Below, in pieces: positions 46,118-55,742 of a DNA stretch of 64,000 bases. Under the pieces are notes generated by a model. That model made no database searches, was not told the DNA's origin, and saw nothing but the letters and a program-made list of their open reading frames with translations. The DNA lies in assembly GCA_016718205.1 (NCBI GenBank), contig JADKEB010000010.1, positions 1-64,000 of the forward strand, in the 5' to 3' direction. A program made the position numbers and the translations under genes. This DNA is from Saprospiraceae bacterium. GTDB lineage: Bacteria; Bacteroidota; Bacteroidia; Chitinophagales; Saprospiraceae. The first letter of the stretch is position 1. Each line of letters starts with the position of its first letter.

Positions 46118-47116
46118 TTACGAATTAACAAACTGATTTTTACCTGTTACGGATTCGCGATCCCATTGATTGAAATTTTCAAATGAAACTTTTCTATAAG
46201 TACATTCCAAGATACACTGACGACACATATTATCCATACATGGTTCACTTTGGATCGAAATATCCACAATTTCTTCCTGCAGGTTTTTTTTGATCATATT
46301 TTTGATAAATATTATTTCTACTGTGGATTGTCTCACATTGAAGTACCATGGTAAGGTCAGATGCAAATCAACATGAGACAAGTGACCAAATTTGAGATAC
46401 GTAAGCTTGTGAATATTGACCCAGCAATCTTTTTTGTTTTCAATGAGTTGATTAGTAAGTAGATCGATCGTCTTGGCATCAGCTTCATCCATCAGCCCTG
46501 TGATCGTTTCACGCAATACAGTATATGCTGTGTAAATAATAAAAAGACCAAATACTATGGCAATGAAACTATCTATCCACATTAAGCCGGTAAAATAAAA
46601 AATAATTAACCCACCTATCAATGCAATGGTCGTGTAGGTATCTGAAATAAGGTGTTTTCCTCCTGCAATAAGACTAATTGAGTTGTATTTTTTCCCTTTT
46701 TCAATAGAATACCTTCCCATTAGAAAGTTGATAACTGATGTGCAAAACAAAAGTCCGATCCCAATATCCAGATCATTGATTTCAGGTTTTGACCCTAATC
46801 TTTTAATAGCTTCAATGATGATCATAGCTCCTGCTATGCCTATCAGAATTCCTTCGACGGAAGCTGTAATCAATTCGATCTTGCCATGTCCGTAAGGATG
46901 GTCGTCATCTCGTGGTTTTATAGCCCATTGGAGACTTTTAAGTGTCATGAACCCTGTGATTACATTTACGGTACTTTCAAGGGCATCGGACAATATTCCC
47001 ACTGAATTCGTGAGAAAAAATGCAGTAATTTTTACAAAAAACAACACAACACCGGCTATAAATATGTACCACTGTATATTGATTTTTTTTTGACTTGTGT
47101 GATTAGTTTGTGCCAA
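46118..47116 (-). CDS. Cation diffusion facilitator (CDF) family transporter
   Basis: A 332-residue membrane protein. The metal site of TM2 is VGILSDALEST and that of TM5 is GGKHLISDTYTTIAL (His/Asp pairs). The cytosolic loop motif DDHPYGHGKIE is characteristic of CDF proteins. Six hydrophobic segments precede a C-terminal cytosolic domain. That domain ends with a Cys-rich stretch (CMDNMCRQCILEC), a possible extra metal-binding site. It exports Zn, Fe, Co or Mn by proton antiport. Specificity is not determined. A -7 box lies at 47153-47160. Confidence 0.9.
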   Translation of the reverse strand: MAQTNHTSQKKINIQWYIFIAGVVLFFVKITAFFLTNSVGILSDALESTVNVITGFMTLKSLQWAIKPRDDDHPYGHGKIELITASVEGILIGIAGAMIIIEAIKRLGSKPEINDLDIGIGLLFCTSVINFLMGRYSIEKGKKYNSISLIAGGKHLISDTYTTIALIGGLIIFYFTGLMWIDSFIAIVFGLFIIYTAYTVLRETITGLMDEADAKTIDLLTNQLIENKKDCWVNIHKLTYLKFGHLSHVDLHLTLPWYFNVRQSTVEIIFIKNMIKKNLQEEIVDISIQSEPCMDNMCRQCILECTYRKVSFENFNQWDRESVTGKNQFVNS

Positions 47117-47152
47117 ATTATGAAATATTGTGCTTTATTTGCATTCAGAAAA

Positions 47153-47160
47153 CAAAAGTA
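47153..47160 (-). promoter_or_regulatory. Bacteroidota -7 box for the CDF transporter
   Basis: TACTTTTG on the minus strand matches TAnnTTTG and lies 36 nt before the transporter ATG. The divergent thioesterase has only an approximate match (TTTATTTG near 47134). Confidence 0.5.
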
Positions 47161-47170
47161 GTGAAATTAT

Positions 47171-47587
47171 ATGATATGGAAAATCTTTCCTGAAGTGGAA
47201 GCTATTAACAATTTTAATAATAATACACTTGTCTCTCATCTGGGAATTGAAATCACGGAGTTTGGACCGGATTATGTAAAAGCACGAATGCCGGTAGATC
47301 ACAGAACGAGACAACCTATGGGATTACTGCATGGAGGGGCATCAGTAGTATTGTCAGAGTCGGTAGGAAGTATGGCGAGTTGGTTGACTCTGGGAGAGCA
47401 GAATGTCAAGGTTGTGGGCATTGAAGTCAATGCCAATCATCTCAAATCGGTCAGTAAGGGATTTGTGACTTCAGTAACGAAGCCTGTAAAACTTGGCAAA
47501 TCCTTACATGTTTGGAGTACTGAGATTTTTGATGAAAATGGAGAACTGTTGTGTATCTCAAGACTTACTGTGATGATCATCAAATGA
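47171..47587 (+). CDS. Hotdog-fold acyl-CoA thioesterase (PaaI/MenI-like)
   Basis: A 138-residue protein with the hotdog thioesterase core: MPVDHRTRQPMGLLHGGASV with the HGG motif, followed by SESVGSMAS (catalytic Glu region) and GIEVNANHLKSV. The pattern fits YdiI/MenI (1,4-dihydroxy-2-naphthoyl-CoA hydrolase of menaquinone synthesis) or related acyl-CoA thioesterases. No menaquinone gene is nearby, so the substrate is open. It converges with the PorV-like gene, 3 nt between stops. Confidence 0.85.
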   Translation: MIWKIFPEVEAINNFNNNTLVSHLGIEITEFGPDYVKARMPVDHRTRQPMGLLHGGASVVLSESVGSMASWLTLGEQNVKVVGIEVNANHLKSVSKGFVTSVTKPVKLGKSLHVWSTEIFDENGELLCISRLTVMIIK

Positions 47588-47590
47588 GAT

Positions 47591-48700
47591 TTATCTGCGC
47601 GGGCTGAATTCCAAACCCAAAGAAAAGATATGAGAAGCCAATACACCGCTAACATTTCCAATATTGGCAAGCGCATAGTCTACTTTGAGTCTTCCCAATT
47701 TTAAACCTAATCCTACATTGGGTTGTAGTTCCAGAGTACGGTCAGCCGTATTGACAGGATTGATGACTCTTTGGATATTGCCTATTCCTGCTCTTACAAA
47801 TACTTTTTGGCTATATCCTACTTCAAAACCAAGGCTCGGATCGATATTCAGGTTTTTGCCGGATAGCAATCCTGATTTAACTCCATCTGTTGATATAGTG
47901 AGGTTTACTTCTGCAAGATAACTGAAATTTCCCTTTGTATCATGATATGATATTCCGGGAATCAGGCGTGGTATAGTAAGCTCAGTGCTACTTACCGGTA
48001 TTTCATTGTCAGTACCTTGAAATACTCTTTTTTCTTCATCTTTAAGGTTGAAAGACCATGCATTAAATGTGGTGGTGATATCTTTTGCCATAATACCATA
48101 AGAGATTTTTTCTCCTCTCCATACGGCACCTATATCAGCACCAAATCCCCACGCTTTACCAAAAGAACCTATAGATCTGTGAATAATCTTAATGTTTCCT
48201 CCAACTGACAAATTTTCATTCCTTCCGATGGTCCTTGCATATGAAAATATACCTGCGAAGTCTGAAGCCGAAAATTCTGTTACTCTGTCATAATCTACAG
48301 TACCGTCCGGACCAATCAAATTGAGTGTATTAGGAATATTGTCTACGCCCATTCTGATAAATGAAAATCCTGCTACGGATGGTTCGCGGGTTCCAAGTTT
48401 TTTGGTTATGGCAAAGTAATCATAATTTGCAATCCCGCCAAACCATTTAGCATGCATAGCATTCAATTCCAATGGATTGGTTTGGCCTGTCAGACCGGCA
48501 GGATTCCAATATCCCGCAGTTCCGTCTTTAGTACTTGTAATCACTGCTCCTGACATTCCGTGTGCTCTGGCCGAAACTCCTATGTTTAAAAATTCGTTGA
48601 CAAATTTTTGACCGCTCAATGAGTTTGATACTGTCAAATAGACAAACAGTATCAAAATTAATTTAACTGCCTTAAGACTACAATTTGGAATTAAAAACAT
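47591..48700 (-). CDS. PorV/PorQ-like outer-membrane barrel protein
   Basis: A 369-residue protein with a signal peptide (ILILFVYLTVSNSLSGQ) and the early motif FLNIGVSARAHGMSGAVITS then GTAGYWNPAGLT, which resembles the FadL-fold PorV/PorQ group of Bacteroidota. It ends in alternating strands (LASHIFSLGLEFSPRR). PorV shuttles T9SS cargo to the attachment complex, and many paralogs of unknown role exist. Two T9SS-type cargo proteins in this window make that link plausible but unproven. Confidence 0.7.
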   Translation of the reverse strand: MFLIPNCSLKAVKLILILFVYLTVSNSLSGQKFVNEFLNIGVSARAHGMSGAVITSTKDGTAGYWNPAGLTGQTNPLELNAMHAKWFGGIANYDYFAITKKLGTREPSVAGFSFIRMGVDNIPNTLNLIGPDGTVDYDRVTEFSASDFAGIFSYARTIGRNENLSVGGNIKIIHRSIGSFGKAWGFGADIGAVWRGEKISYGIMAKDITTTFNAWSFNLKDEEKRVFQGTDNEIPVSSTELTIPRLIPGISYHDTKGNFSYLAEVNLTISTDGVKSGLLSGKNLNIDPSLGFEVGYSQKVFVRAGIGNIQRVINPVNTADRTLELQPNVGLGLKLGRLKVDYALANIGNVSGVLASHIFSLGLEFSPRR

Positions 48701-48767
48701 AAGTTGGAAGTGGTTTTCATTTTGTTATGACACGACGAATCATAAAGGATGCCAATAATACTTGCTC

Positions 48768-48960
48768 TTTAGAGTATGTTTAAATTTTTATTGTCTTAAA
48801 ATCAATGTATTATGAACCTGACTTCAAAATAATCGCCTTATTTAGTTCACCTGCCCGTCTATATTATAGTTGGCAGGCAGGCTAAATGCGTTGATTATTT
48901 TATTGTCAGAACCATAATCTCTTGATTTACAACTAAGAAAAATTTTAAACATACTCTTAA
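48768..48960. repeat. Terminal-inverted-repeat element (TTTAGAGTATGTTTAAA family), 193 bp
   Basis: The left end TTTAGAGTATGTTTAAATTT (48768-) and the right end AAATTTTAAACATACTCTTAA (48940-48960) are inverted. The interior has a small hairpin (CCTGCC / GGCAGG) and no frame. A second right-type end (AAGTTTTAACATACTCTAAA) follows at 48964-48983, suggesting nested or repeated insertion. It lies between the PorV-like gene and ggt. Confidence 0.7.
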
Positions 48961-49052
48961 TTAAAAGTTTTAACATACTCTAAAATAAAACTGCACAACA
49001 ATAACGACTGTTTTTCTATTTTATTATAACTTTCGCCTTCAAATATAAACAG

Positions 49053-50771
49053 ATGCAAAGATACACTTTTTCAATTAGATTCTATTATATATTACTATTT
49101 TATGTAATATTTGTTTTTTCATCTTGTAAACAGGCTAATCCTGGTTTGCACCAATATGAAATTACAAAATCAGTTATCAGTGATAGTGCTGCTGTAGTCT
49201 GTGCTCATCCTTTAGCTACAAAAGTGGGAGTTGATATTTTGAAAAGTGGAGGAAATGCTGTTGATGCCGTAATAGCAGTTCAACTGGCTTTGGCTGTCTG
49301 TTATCCCAATGCCGGAAATATTGGCGGGGGCGGATTTATGGTCTTTCGGGGCAATAACGGCGAAATCAGTGCACTGGATTATCGGGAAAAAGCAGCATCA
49401 GCAGCGACGACAAACATGTATCTCGACACCCTCGGAAATCCTATAGTCGAAAAGAGTTTGTTTGGTCACCTTGCTGCAGGCGTGCCGGGTTCAGTGGACG
49501 GAATGGTCAAGGCTTTCGAAAAATACAGTAAACTGAAAGATTGGAAAAAACTGGTCCAACCTGCCATTGATATTGCCCAAAATGGTTTTAAAATTACTCA
49601 AAGAGAAGCAGATAATCTGAATGAAGATCATGAAAAATTCAAAAAATACAATCTTGCATCCACTGCTTTTCAGAAATCTAAATGGGAGGCCGGAGACTTG
49701 TTGATTCAACCCGAATTGGCAACCACCCTAACAGCCATCAGAGACCTTGGCAGAGCAGGATTTTATGAAGGTAAAGTGGCAGACTATATTGTTCAGGAGA
49801 TGAATGACGGTGGCGGAATTATTTCTCACAAGGATCTCAAGGATTATAACGCAGCTTGGCGAGAGCCAGTAGTTACTGCTTACCGCGGACACAAAGTTAT
49901 TTCTATGCCACCTCCTTCCAGTGGTGGATTATTATTGGTACAATTGCTGAAAATGGTAGAACCTTATGACCTTGGTGCTATGAAGTTTCACAGTCCGGCT
50001 GCGGTACATCTCATAGCAGAAGCGGAGAGAAGAGCATATGCTGACAGGGCTAAATATATGGGTGATCCGGATTTTTATAAAGTACCTGCCGACAAACTTT
50101 CTGATAGTCAATATATCTTATCCAGAATGAAAGATTTTGATCCTAGAAAAGCCAGTAAAAGTGACAATATTACACCCGGAATGATTGAAAGCTCAGAAAC
50201 CACTCACATCAGTATAGTCGATGCTGAAGGAAACGCAGTCGCTGTGACCACCACGCTTAATGGTGGCTATGGATCTTATACGGTTGTGCGAGGAGCTGGA
50301 TTTTTGTTGAACAATGAAATGGATGATTTTTCAGTAAAACCTGGTGCTCCAAATATGTATGGTCTTGTAGGAGGAGAAGCTAATAAAATCGAACCAGGTA
50401 AACGTATGCTGTCTTCTATGACACCAACCATCATTGAGAAAGATGGTAAACTAAAAATGGTGGTTGGTACACCCGGTGGATCAACGATAATCACTTCTGT
50501 ATTCCAGACGATAACAAACGTCATTGACTTTGGAATGGATGCCGATAAAGCGGTACAGTCTCCGAGATTTCATCATCAGTGGTTGCCTGATCAGATCTTT
50601 GTAGAAAAAGATGCCATCTCTGTATCTGATAGGAAAGCACTGGAAGCGATAGGTCATACATTAAAAGAGAGAGGTGCTATAGGAAGGGTAGAAGCCATTG
50701 TGAAGAGGGATGACGGAAAGCTGCATAGTGCTGCAGACAGGAGAGGGGATGATGATGCCAAAGGGTATTGA
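49053..50771 (+). CDS. ggt: Gamma-glutamyltransferase, lipoprotein
   Basis: A 572-residue Ntn-hydrolase. The N-terminus is a lipoprotein signal (LLFYVIFVFSSCKQ). The large-subunit motifs are AVIAVQLALAVCYPNAGNIG and GGGGFMVFR. Self-cleavage should occur before Thr of TTHISIVDAEGNAVAVTTT, with the small-subunit GYGSYTVV...GFLLNNEMDDF and GGSTIITSV after it. It transfers or hydrolyses the gamma-glutamyl group of glutathione in the periplasm or at the surface. Length is standard. It stands alone, preceded by the repeat element at 48768. Confidence 0.95.
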   Translation: MQRYTFSIRFYYILLFYVIFVFSSCKQANPGLHQYEITKSVISDSAAVVCAHPLATKVGVDILKSGGNAVDAVIAVQLALAVCYPNAGNIGGGGFMVFRGNNGEISALDYREKAASAATTNMYLDTLGNPIVEKSLFGHLAAGVPGSVDGMVKAFEKYSKLKDWKKLVQPAIDIAQNGFKITQREADNLNEDHEKFKKYNLASTAFQKSKWEAGDLLIQPELATTLTAIRDLGRAGFYEGKVADYIVQEMNDGGGIISHKDLKDYNAAWREPVVTAYRGHKVISMPPPSSGGLLLVQLLKMVEPYDLGAMKFHSPAAVHLIAEAERRAYADRAKYMGDPDFYKVPADKLSDSQYILSRMKDFDPRKASKSDNITPGMIESSETTHISIVDAEGNAVAVTTTLNGGYGSYTVVRGAGFLLNNEMDDFSVKPGAPNMYGLVGGEANKIEPGKRMLSSMTPTIIEKDGKLKMVVGTPGGSTIITSVFQTITNVIDFGMDADKAVQSPRFHHQWLPDQIFVEKDAISVSDRKALEAIGHTLKERGAIGRVEAIVKRDDGKLHSAADRRGDDDAKGY

Positions 50772-50986
50772 TTTATTAAAGTATTCAATAATTCCGGCAG
50801 CTGAAAGCTGAAAGCTATAGGAAAGATCTAAAATGTACAAAATTGACTTTGGAATTTTGGATTTTATCAAAGCGAAATTTTCAACCATAGTCTTGTCTAC
50901 GGGTTAAAATTTTAGTGAAGAAAAAAAACAATATAACAAGTCAAAATGTATAGGTTATATCATTACAAACCCTGGAATAATAAAAT

Positions 50987-51907
50987 ATGAGTTTTTTTGA
51001 TAATTTTGATGTAAGGCAAATTGAAAACATTGAGTTGCTTGCAAAGCAAGTGGTAGAAGGATTTATAATAGGCCTGCATAAAAGTCCTTTTCATGGTTTT
51101 TCTGTTGAGTTTGCAGAACACAGAATATATAATGCCGGCGAATCTACAAAGGATATAGATTGGAAAGTATTTGCCAGATCAGATAAGATGTTTTCCAAAA
51201 GATTTGAAGAAGAAACCAATCTCAGATGCCAGATCATCATAGATACCTCTTCATCCATGTATTTTCCGGAAGACTCATCTGAAAAGTCACTTAATAAATT
51301 ACAGTTTTCTGCATTAGCTGCCGCTTCGCTGATGAATCTTCTTCGCAAACAAAGAGATGCTTTTGGCTTGAGTATTTTTGATGATGAAGTAAAAATTCAT
51401 ACTAAATGCCGGTCAGCAACCACGCATTATCGTTTGTTGTTGACTTATCTGGACGGATTGATTCAAGACAACAAACAAGGAAAACATACAGCAACGGCTA
51501 AAGCGTTACACCAACTTGCAGATAGTATTCATAGACGGTCTTTGGTAGTGATCTTCAGCGACATGTTTGATAGTGATGAATCAAACGAAGATTTATTTTC
51601 TGCACTCCAGCACTTAAAGTATGCAAAACATGAAGTACTGCTGTTTCATGTAGTAGATAAAAAACGGGAATTGGAGTTCGAATACGAAAACAGACCTTAC
51701 TTATTTATAGATATGGAGTCGGGAGATGAAGTCAAATTGCAACATCATCAGGTCAAAGATATGTATGTCGAAAAAGTCAATGCTTATAAAAATGCTTTAA
51801 AAATGAAATGCCTGCAGTATAAAATTGAATTCATTGAAGCTGACATCAATGAAGGATTTGCACCGATTCTGCAAAATTATTTAGTAAAAAGAAATAAAAT
51901 GAAATAA
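50987..51907 (+). CDS. DUF58 / vWA-like protein
   Basis: A 306-residue cytosolic protein. The DUF58 signature is the stretch FAEHRIYNAGESTKDIDWK, then FARSDKMFSKRFEEETN. A vWA-type MIDAS motif (IIIDTSSSMYF) follows, with a second conserved strand SLVVIFSDMFDS. Members usually sit beside MoxR ATPases and BatA/BatB proteins. Here they are absent, and the neighbour 17 nt downstream is a polyphosphate kinase. The function is not established. Confidence 0.88.
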   Translation: MSFFDNFDVRQIENIELLAKQVVEGFIIGLHKSPFHGFSVEFAEHRIYNAGESTKDIDWKVFARSDKMFSKRFEEETNLRCQIIIDTSSSMYFPEDSSEKSLNKLQFSALAAASLMNLLRKQRDAFGLSIFDDEVKIHTKCRSATTHYRLLLTYLDGLIQDNKQGKHTATAKALHQLADSIHRRSLVVIFSDMFDSDESNEDLFSALQHLKYAKHEVLLFHVVDKKRELEFEYENRPYLFIDMESGDEVKLQHHQVKDMYVEKVNAYKNALKMKCLQYKIEFIEADINEGFAPILQNYLVKRNKMK

Positions 51908-51924
51908 CCATTAAATAAAAAGAT

Positions 51925-52674
51925 ATGTCCATAAAATTATCCACTATACCAACAAATGCACCGGAATCAGCCAATAAAAAAAAGATAGAAGCCAAAACGG
52001 CAGAATTGGCAAATAAAATAGGGGAAATGCAACATAAACTTTATGCTGAAGGCAAACAAAGCTTATTAGTTATACTCCAAGGAATGGATGCAAGTGGCAA
52101 GGATGGCACGGTAAAGACTGTATTTGCAGATTGTAACCCATCAGGGATTGATGCATATGCGTTTAAGAAGCCTACAGAACAGGAGTTTGCGCATGACTTC
52201 TTGTGGAGAGTGCATAAATTAGCACCTCAAAAAGGTAATATTATGATTTTCAACAGGTCACATTATGAAGACATCCTTATTCAAAGAGTCCACAAATGGA
52301 TCACAGAAGAGAGGGTAGAAAAAAGAATGTCTGCCATCAATGCATTCGAAGAACTTCTGGAATTTGATAATAATACAAAGGTCTTGAAGTTTTACATGCA
52401 TATTTCGAAAGAAAGGCAACAGGAAAAACTTCAGGAAAGAATAGATGACCCTACTAAGAATTGGAAACATAATCAGGCAGACTGGGATGAAAATGACCAT
52501 TGGGATGAATATATGAAATGTTATGAGTATGCCATCAATAAAAGTAATATTGAGTGGCATATAGCCCCATGTGACAAAAGATATTATCGCAACTATTTTA
52601 TAGCAACTAAAGTCCTTGAAACGCTTGAGGCTATGAATCCGCAGTTACCTTTGTTGGACAAAACAGATGAGTGA
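51925..52674 (+). CDS. Polyphosphate kinase 2 family protein
   Basis: A 249-residue PPK2-type P-loop kinase. Walker A is LQGMDASGKDG and Walker B/lid region FNRSHYEDI. The family segments AYAFKKPTEQE, HDFLWRVH and YRNYFIATKVLETLE are present. PPK2 enzymes use polyphosphate to phosphorylate nucleoside mono- or diphosphates. The single-domain length fits the classes that act on AMP/ADP or GDP. It overlaps the S4 gene by 8 nt and follows DUF58 by 17 nt, so a three-gene operon is likely. Confidence 0.92.
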   Translation: MSIKLSTIPTNAPESANKKKIEAKTAELANKIGEMQHKLYAEGKQSLLVILQGMDASGKDGTVKTVFADCNPSGIDAYAFKKPTEQEFAHDFLWRVHKLAPQKGNIMIFNRSHYEDILIQRVHKWITEERVEKRMSAINAFEELLEFDNNTKVLKFYMHISKERQQEKLQERIDDPTKNWKHNQADWDENDHWDEYMKCYEYAINKSNIEWHIAPCDKRYYRNYFIATKVLETLEAMNPQLPLLDKTDE

Positions 52675-53083
52675 GCTTAAAAAAGTCAGGATTGATAAGT
52701 GGCTTTGGGCTGTACGTTTGTTCAAATCCAGAACAATGGCGACGGATGCTTGCAGAGCCGGAAAAATAAAATTGAGTGGTATTACACTCAAACCATCCTA
52801 TATGGTCGTCGTCGGAGAAGTTTTGGAAGTAAAAAAAAATGGATTCAATTTAAACTTCAAAGTGAATCATCTGATTGAAAAGAGAGTCTCAGCTACTTTG
52901 GCAGCACCATGTTTTGACGACCTGACTCCGCAAGATGAACTCAATAAATATAAGGATTGGTTTGTCGGAAAATCAGGAACAGAGTACAGAGATAGAGGGG
53001 AAGGCCGCCCTACAAAAAAGGAGAGAAGGGAAATTGATGATTATAAGGATATGTATCTTGAAGATGAAGATGATAGTTTTTAA
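52667..53083 (+). CDS. S4-domain RNA-binding protein (HslR/Hsp15-like)
   Basis: A 138-residue protein. The S4 domain is VRIDKWLWAVRLFKSRTMAT...ACRAGKIKLSG with YMVVVGEVLEV, and the tail is charged and acidic (DDYKDMYLEDEDDSF). In E. coli Hsp15 recycles stalled 50S subunits bearing nascent chains. Family members bind structured RNA. Its start lies within the end of the PPK2 gene. It is followed by the 102-bp inverted-repeat element. Confidence 0.9.
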   Translation: MSELKKVRIDKWLWAVRLFKSRTMATDACRAGKIKLSGITLKPSYMVVVGEVLEVKKNGFNLNFKVNHLIEKRVSATLAAPCFDDLTPQDELNKYKDWFVGKSGTEYRDRGEGRPTKKERREIDDYKDMYLEDEDDSF

Positions 53084-53098
53084 TGACTAATTATAAAC

Positions 53099-53200
53099 CA
53101 ATGTCGTTTAGTTAAGACATCATTATGAAGTCTTTCCCTTATAAGGGAAAGATTTAGATAGGGTAAAAACTAAGGAAAATTCCTTATCTAAACGACATTG
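53099..53200. repeat. 102-bp inverted-repeat element, copy 1
   Basis: Ends are CAATGTCGTTTAG / CTAAACGACATTG, with an internal perfect 22-nt palindrome TCTTTCCCTTAT..., arms TCTTTCCCTT and AAGGGAAAGA (53131-53152). It is flanked by AATTATAAAC (left) and AATTTTAAAC (right), a possible 10-bp target duplication with one mismatch. The copy at 57269-57370 is the same length in reverse orientation. Confidence 0.85.
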
Positions 53201-53219
53201 AATTTTAAACCCATTTTGT

Positions 53220-54722
53220 ATGAAAATCCTTACATCTGCACAAATAAGAACATGGGATCAATACACCATTTCACATGAGCCCATTTCTTCCATCGACCTT
53301 ATGGAAAGGGCTTCACTTTGTTTCGTCCATTGGTTTGTACCTAACTATCATGATACAAGTGTACCCATAATTATAATCTGTGGTAATGCAAATAATGGTG
53401 GTGATGGCTTGGCGGTTGCCCGATTACTGAGAGACAGATTTTATGAAGTCAGTGTATTTATTTATCGTATAAGTAAGGAAGATAGCGTAGATTTTGATAT
53501 TAATTTGGGGAGATTGATGAAATGCGGCGATGTGAGTATTGAGTTTATTCATGAGCATTTACCGGTTTTTACATCCCGATCTATCATCATTGATGCATTG
53601 CTTGGCACGGGAGCCAATAAGCCACTTGCGGGAATGCTGAAAGAACTTGTCATTCATATCAATAAACAAAAAAACACCATCATTTCCATTGACATGCCTT
53701 CAGGTTTGCCGGCTGAAGGTGTTTGCACAGGAGTGGCGGTTAAATCTGATCACATATTCACTTTTCAAATACCAAAATGGAGTTTTTTCTTTAGGGAAAA
53801 TGAAAATTTTTGTTCTCAATGGACAGTAGGTGACATAGGCCTTCATCCAAAATTCCTTGAAAGAGTCGATACTCATCTTTTTTTGATAGACCACCAACTT
53901 GCCAAAGAAATTTACAAAAAAAGAACCCGTTACCAGCATAAGGGCGATTTCGGCCATGCATTGATTGTTGCCGGTAGCGAGGGTAAAATAGGTGCGGCAA
54001 TTCTCGCTACAAAAGCATGCTTGAGGTCAGGAGCAGGCTTAGTCACAGCTTGTATACCGGAGATAGGCAGAGAAATCATTCATGAGGCTATTCCGGAGGC
54101 AATGGTGGTATGCAGTGGATATCAGTGTTTCAATTCTTTTTCGGCTGATGGCGTTGGATTTACTCTTGGTATAGGCCCTGGTTTGGGCACCCATCCAAAA
54201 ACAATCAAAGCTTTATCACAGCTTTTGTCCGGGCAGGATCAACCATTGGTCATAGATGCAGATGCACTCAACATCTTGGCAACTGATGGTGCATTGTGGA
54301 AATTAGTCCCCGAAAATAGTATCATCACACCACATCCCAAGGAGTTCGAAAGGCTATTTGGAAAATCTGAAGACGATACTTCAAGACATACCTTAGCCCG
54401 AAATATGGCTAAAAAATATGGTATTTACATCATACTTAAAGGAGCATATACAAGGATATTTACAAAAGGCGGTACAGAATATGTCAACAGTACAGGCAAT
54501 CCCGGGATGGCAACCGCGGGAAGCGGAGATGTGCTCACAGGCATCTTGACAGCTTTGCTTGCTCAAAAATACAGTTCAGATCACGCTGCCGTGCTTGGAG
54601 TCTTTATCCATGGCCTTGCCGGTGATCTGGCATTAAATAGACAAAGTCAGGAAAGTCTGATTGCTACAGACATAATCGATCAAATGGGCATGGCCTTCAA
54701 ACAAATCGAAGCCAGGCTATAG
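53220..54722 (+). CDS. nnr: Bifunctional NAD(P)H-hydrate epimerase / ADP-dependent dehydratase
   Basis: A 500-residue fusion. The N-terminal YjeF_N epimerase domain (about 1-215) has IICGNANNGGDGLAVARLL and IDALLGTGANKPL, SIDMPSGLPAEG. The C-terminal dehydratase (about 225-500) has GHALIVAGSEGKIGAA, GIGPGLGTHPKTI, VIDADALNIL, ITPHPKEFERLF and the active-site NPGMATAGSGDVLTGIL. It repairs damaged hydrated NAD(P)H. The fused order is the common bacterial form. It starts 19 nt after the 102-bp repeat element, so the leader may include part of it. Confidence 0.96.
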   Translation: MKILTSAQIRTWDQYTISHEPISSIDLMERASLCFVHWFVPNYHDTSVPIIIICGNANNGGDGLAVARLLRDRFYEVSVFIYRISKEDSVDFDINLGRLMKCGDVSIEFIHEHLPVFTSRSIIIDALLGTGANKPLAGMLKELVIHINKQKNTIISIDMPSGLPAEGVCTGVAVKSDHIFTFQIPKWSFFFRENENFCSQWTVGDIGLHPKFLERVDTHLFLIDHQLAKEIYKKRTRYQHKGDFGHALIVAGSEGKIGAAILATKACLRSGAGLVTACIPEIGREIIHEAIPEAMVVCSGYQCFNSFSADGVGFTLGIGPGLGTHPKTIKALSQLLSGQDQPLVIDADALNILATDGALWKLVPENSIITPHPKEFERLFGKSEDDTSRHTLARNMAKKYGIYIILKGAYTRIFTKGGTEYVNSTGNPGMATAGSGDVLTGILTALLAQKYSSDHAAVLGVFIHGLAGDLALNRQSQESLIATDIIDQMGMAFKQIEARL

Positions 54723-54731
54723 ATTGTATGA

Positions 54732-55535
54732 TTAGTCTTCCAAAATCTCAGGAGCCATACCCATGCTGCTGAATCCTCCGTCATGGAAAAGATTTTGCAT
54801 AGTCACCATTCGGGTCATATCTGAAAACATTGTGACACAATAGTCTGCACATGCATCTGCGCTAGCATTGCCCAACGGCGACATCTTGTCTGCATATCCG
54901 AAGAAATCACCAAAACCCTTTACTCCTGAGCCAGCTGTAGTCACTGTCGGAGATTGTGATATGGTATTAACTCGCACCTTAGCTTTTTTGGCCCAGTGAT
55001 ATCCAAAACTACGTGCAAAACTTTCCAATAGTGCCTTGGATTCAGCCATTTCACTATAGTCCGGGAATGTTCTTTGTGCAGCGATATATGTAAGTGCTAG
55101 GATAGATCCCCACTCATTCATAGCATCCATTTTCATGGCAGTTTGCATCACTTTATGAAAAGAAATGGCTGACACATCAAATGTGGTTTTCATCCATTCA
55201 TAATTGAGATCAGTATAGTCTTTCTTTTTACGTACATTGATAGACATCCCTATGGAGTGAAGTACAAAATCGAGTTTGCCACCGAGGATTTCCATTGACT
55301 TGCTGATCAGGTTTTCAAGATCTTCGATGCTCGTAGCATCTGCTGGTACGATCTGACAATTCAGTTTTGTTGCCAGCTCATTGATTTCTCCCAGTCTCAT
55401 AGCTACAGGTGCATTTGTCAATACAATCTGTGCTCCTTCTTCTACACATCTTTCTGCGACTTTCCACGCTATGGATTTGCTGTCTAAAGCTCCGAAAATG
55501 ATTCCTTTTTTCCCTGATAATAGTCCGTGTCCCAT
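54732..55535 (-). CDS. fabI: Enoyl-[acyl-carrier-protein] reductase (FabI type)
   Basis: I chose ATG 55535 (MGHGLLSGKKGIIFGALDSKS) because a -7 box at 55564-55571 lies inside the longer possible frame to 55589, leaving 267 residues. It has the atypical SDR nucleotide loop of FabI (GALDSKSIAWKVAE), VLHSIGMS, the catalytic Y-x6-K pair (YSEMAESK) and NTISQSPTVTTAGSGVKGF near the C-terminus. It reduces trans-2-enoyl-ACP with NAD(P)H in the last step of each fatty-acid elongation cycle. It is convergent with nnr, 9 nt between stops. Confidence 0.95.
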   Translation of the reverse strand: MGHGLLSGKKGIIFGALDSKSIAWKVAERCVEEGAQIVLTNAPVAMRLGEINELATKLNCQIVPADATSIEDLENLISKSMEILGGKLDFVLHSIGMSINVRKKKDYTDLNYEWMKTTFDVSAISFHKVMQTAMKMDAMNEWGSILALTYIAAQRTFPDYSEMAESKALLESFARSFGYHWAKKAKVRVNTISQSPTVTTAGSGVKGFGDFFGYADKMSPLGNASADACADYCVTMFSDMTRMVTMQNLFHDGGFSSMGMAPEILED

Positions 55536-55563
55536 TTTGTTATTTTGATTATGAAATGTGGCG

Positions 55564-55571
55564 CAAAGATA
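55564..55571 (-). promoter_or_regulatory. Bacteroidota -7 box for fabI
   Basis: TATCTTTG on the minus strand matches TAnnTTTG, 29 nt upstream of the chosen fabI start. It argues against the longer frame. Confidence 0.68.
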
Positions 55572-55671
55572 ACAACAATTGTATAGCATTATATAATTGA
55601 TAAAAGATTCTGCATCAATTTTTCTTTTTTCATTTTACAAGAAATTAACAATACATATGCATTAGTTGTAA

Positions 55672-55679
55672 TATCTTTG
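55672..55679 (+). promoter_or_regulatory. Bacteroidota -7 box for cysS
   Basis: TATCTTTG matches TAnnTTTG, 63 nt before the cysS ATG and divergent from the fabI promoter. Confidence 0.65.
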
Positions 55680-55742
55680 TCCTTCTTTACGTCAGGATAA
55701 ACGAAGCTGTATTCAGTTCTTTATCTTTTAAACGCAATTTTC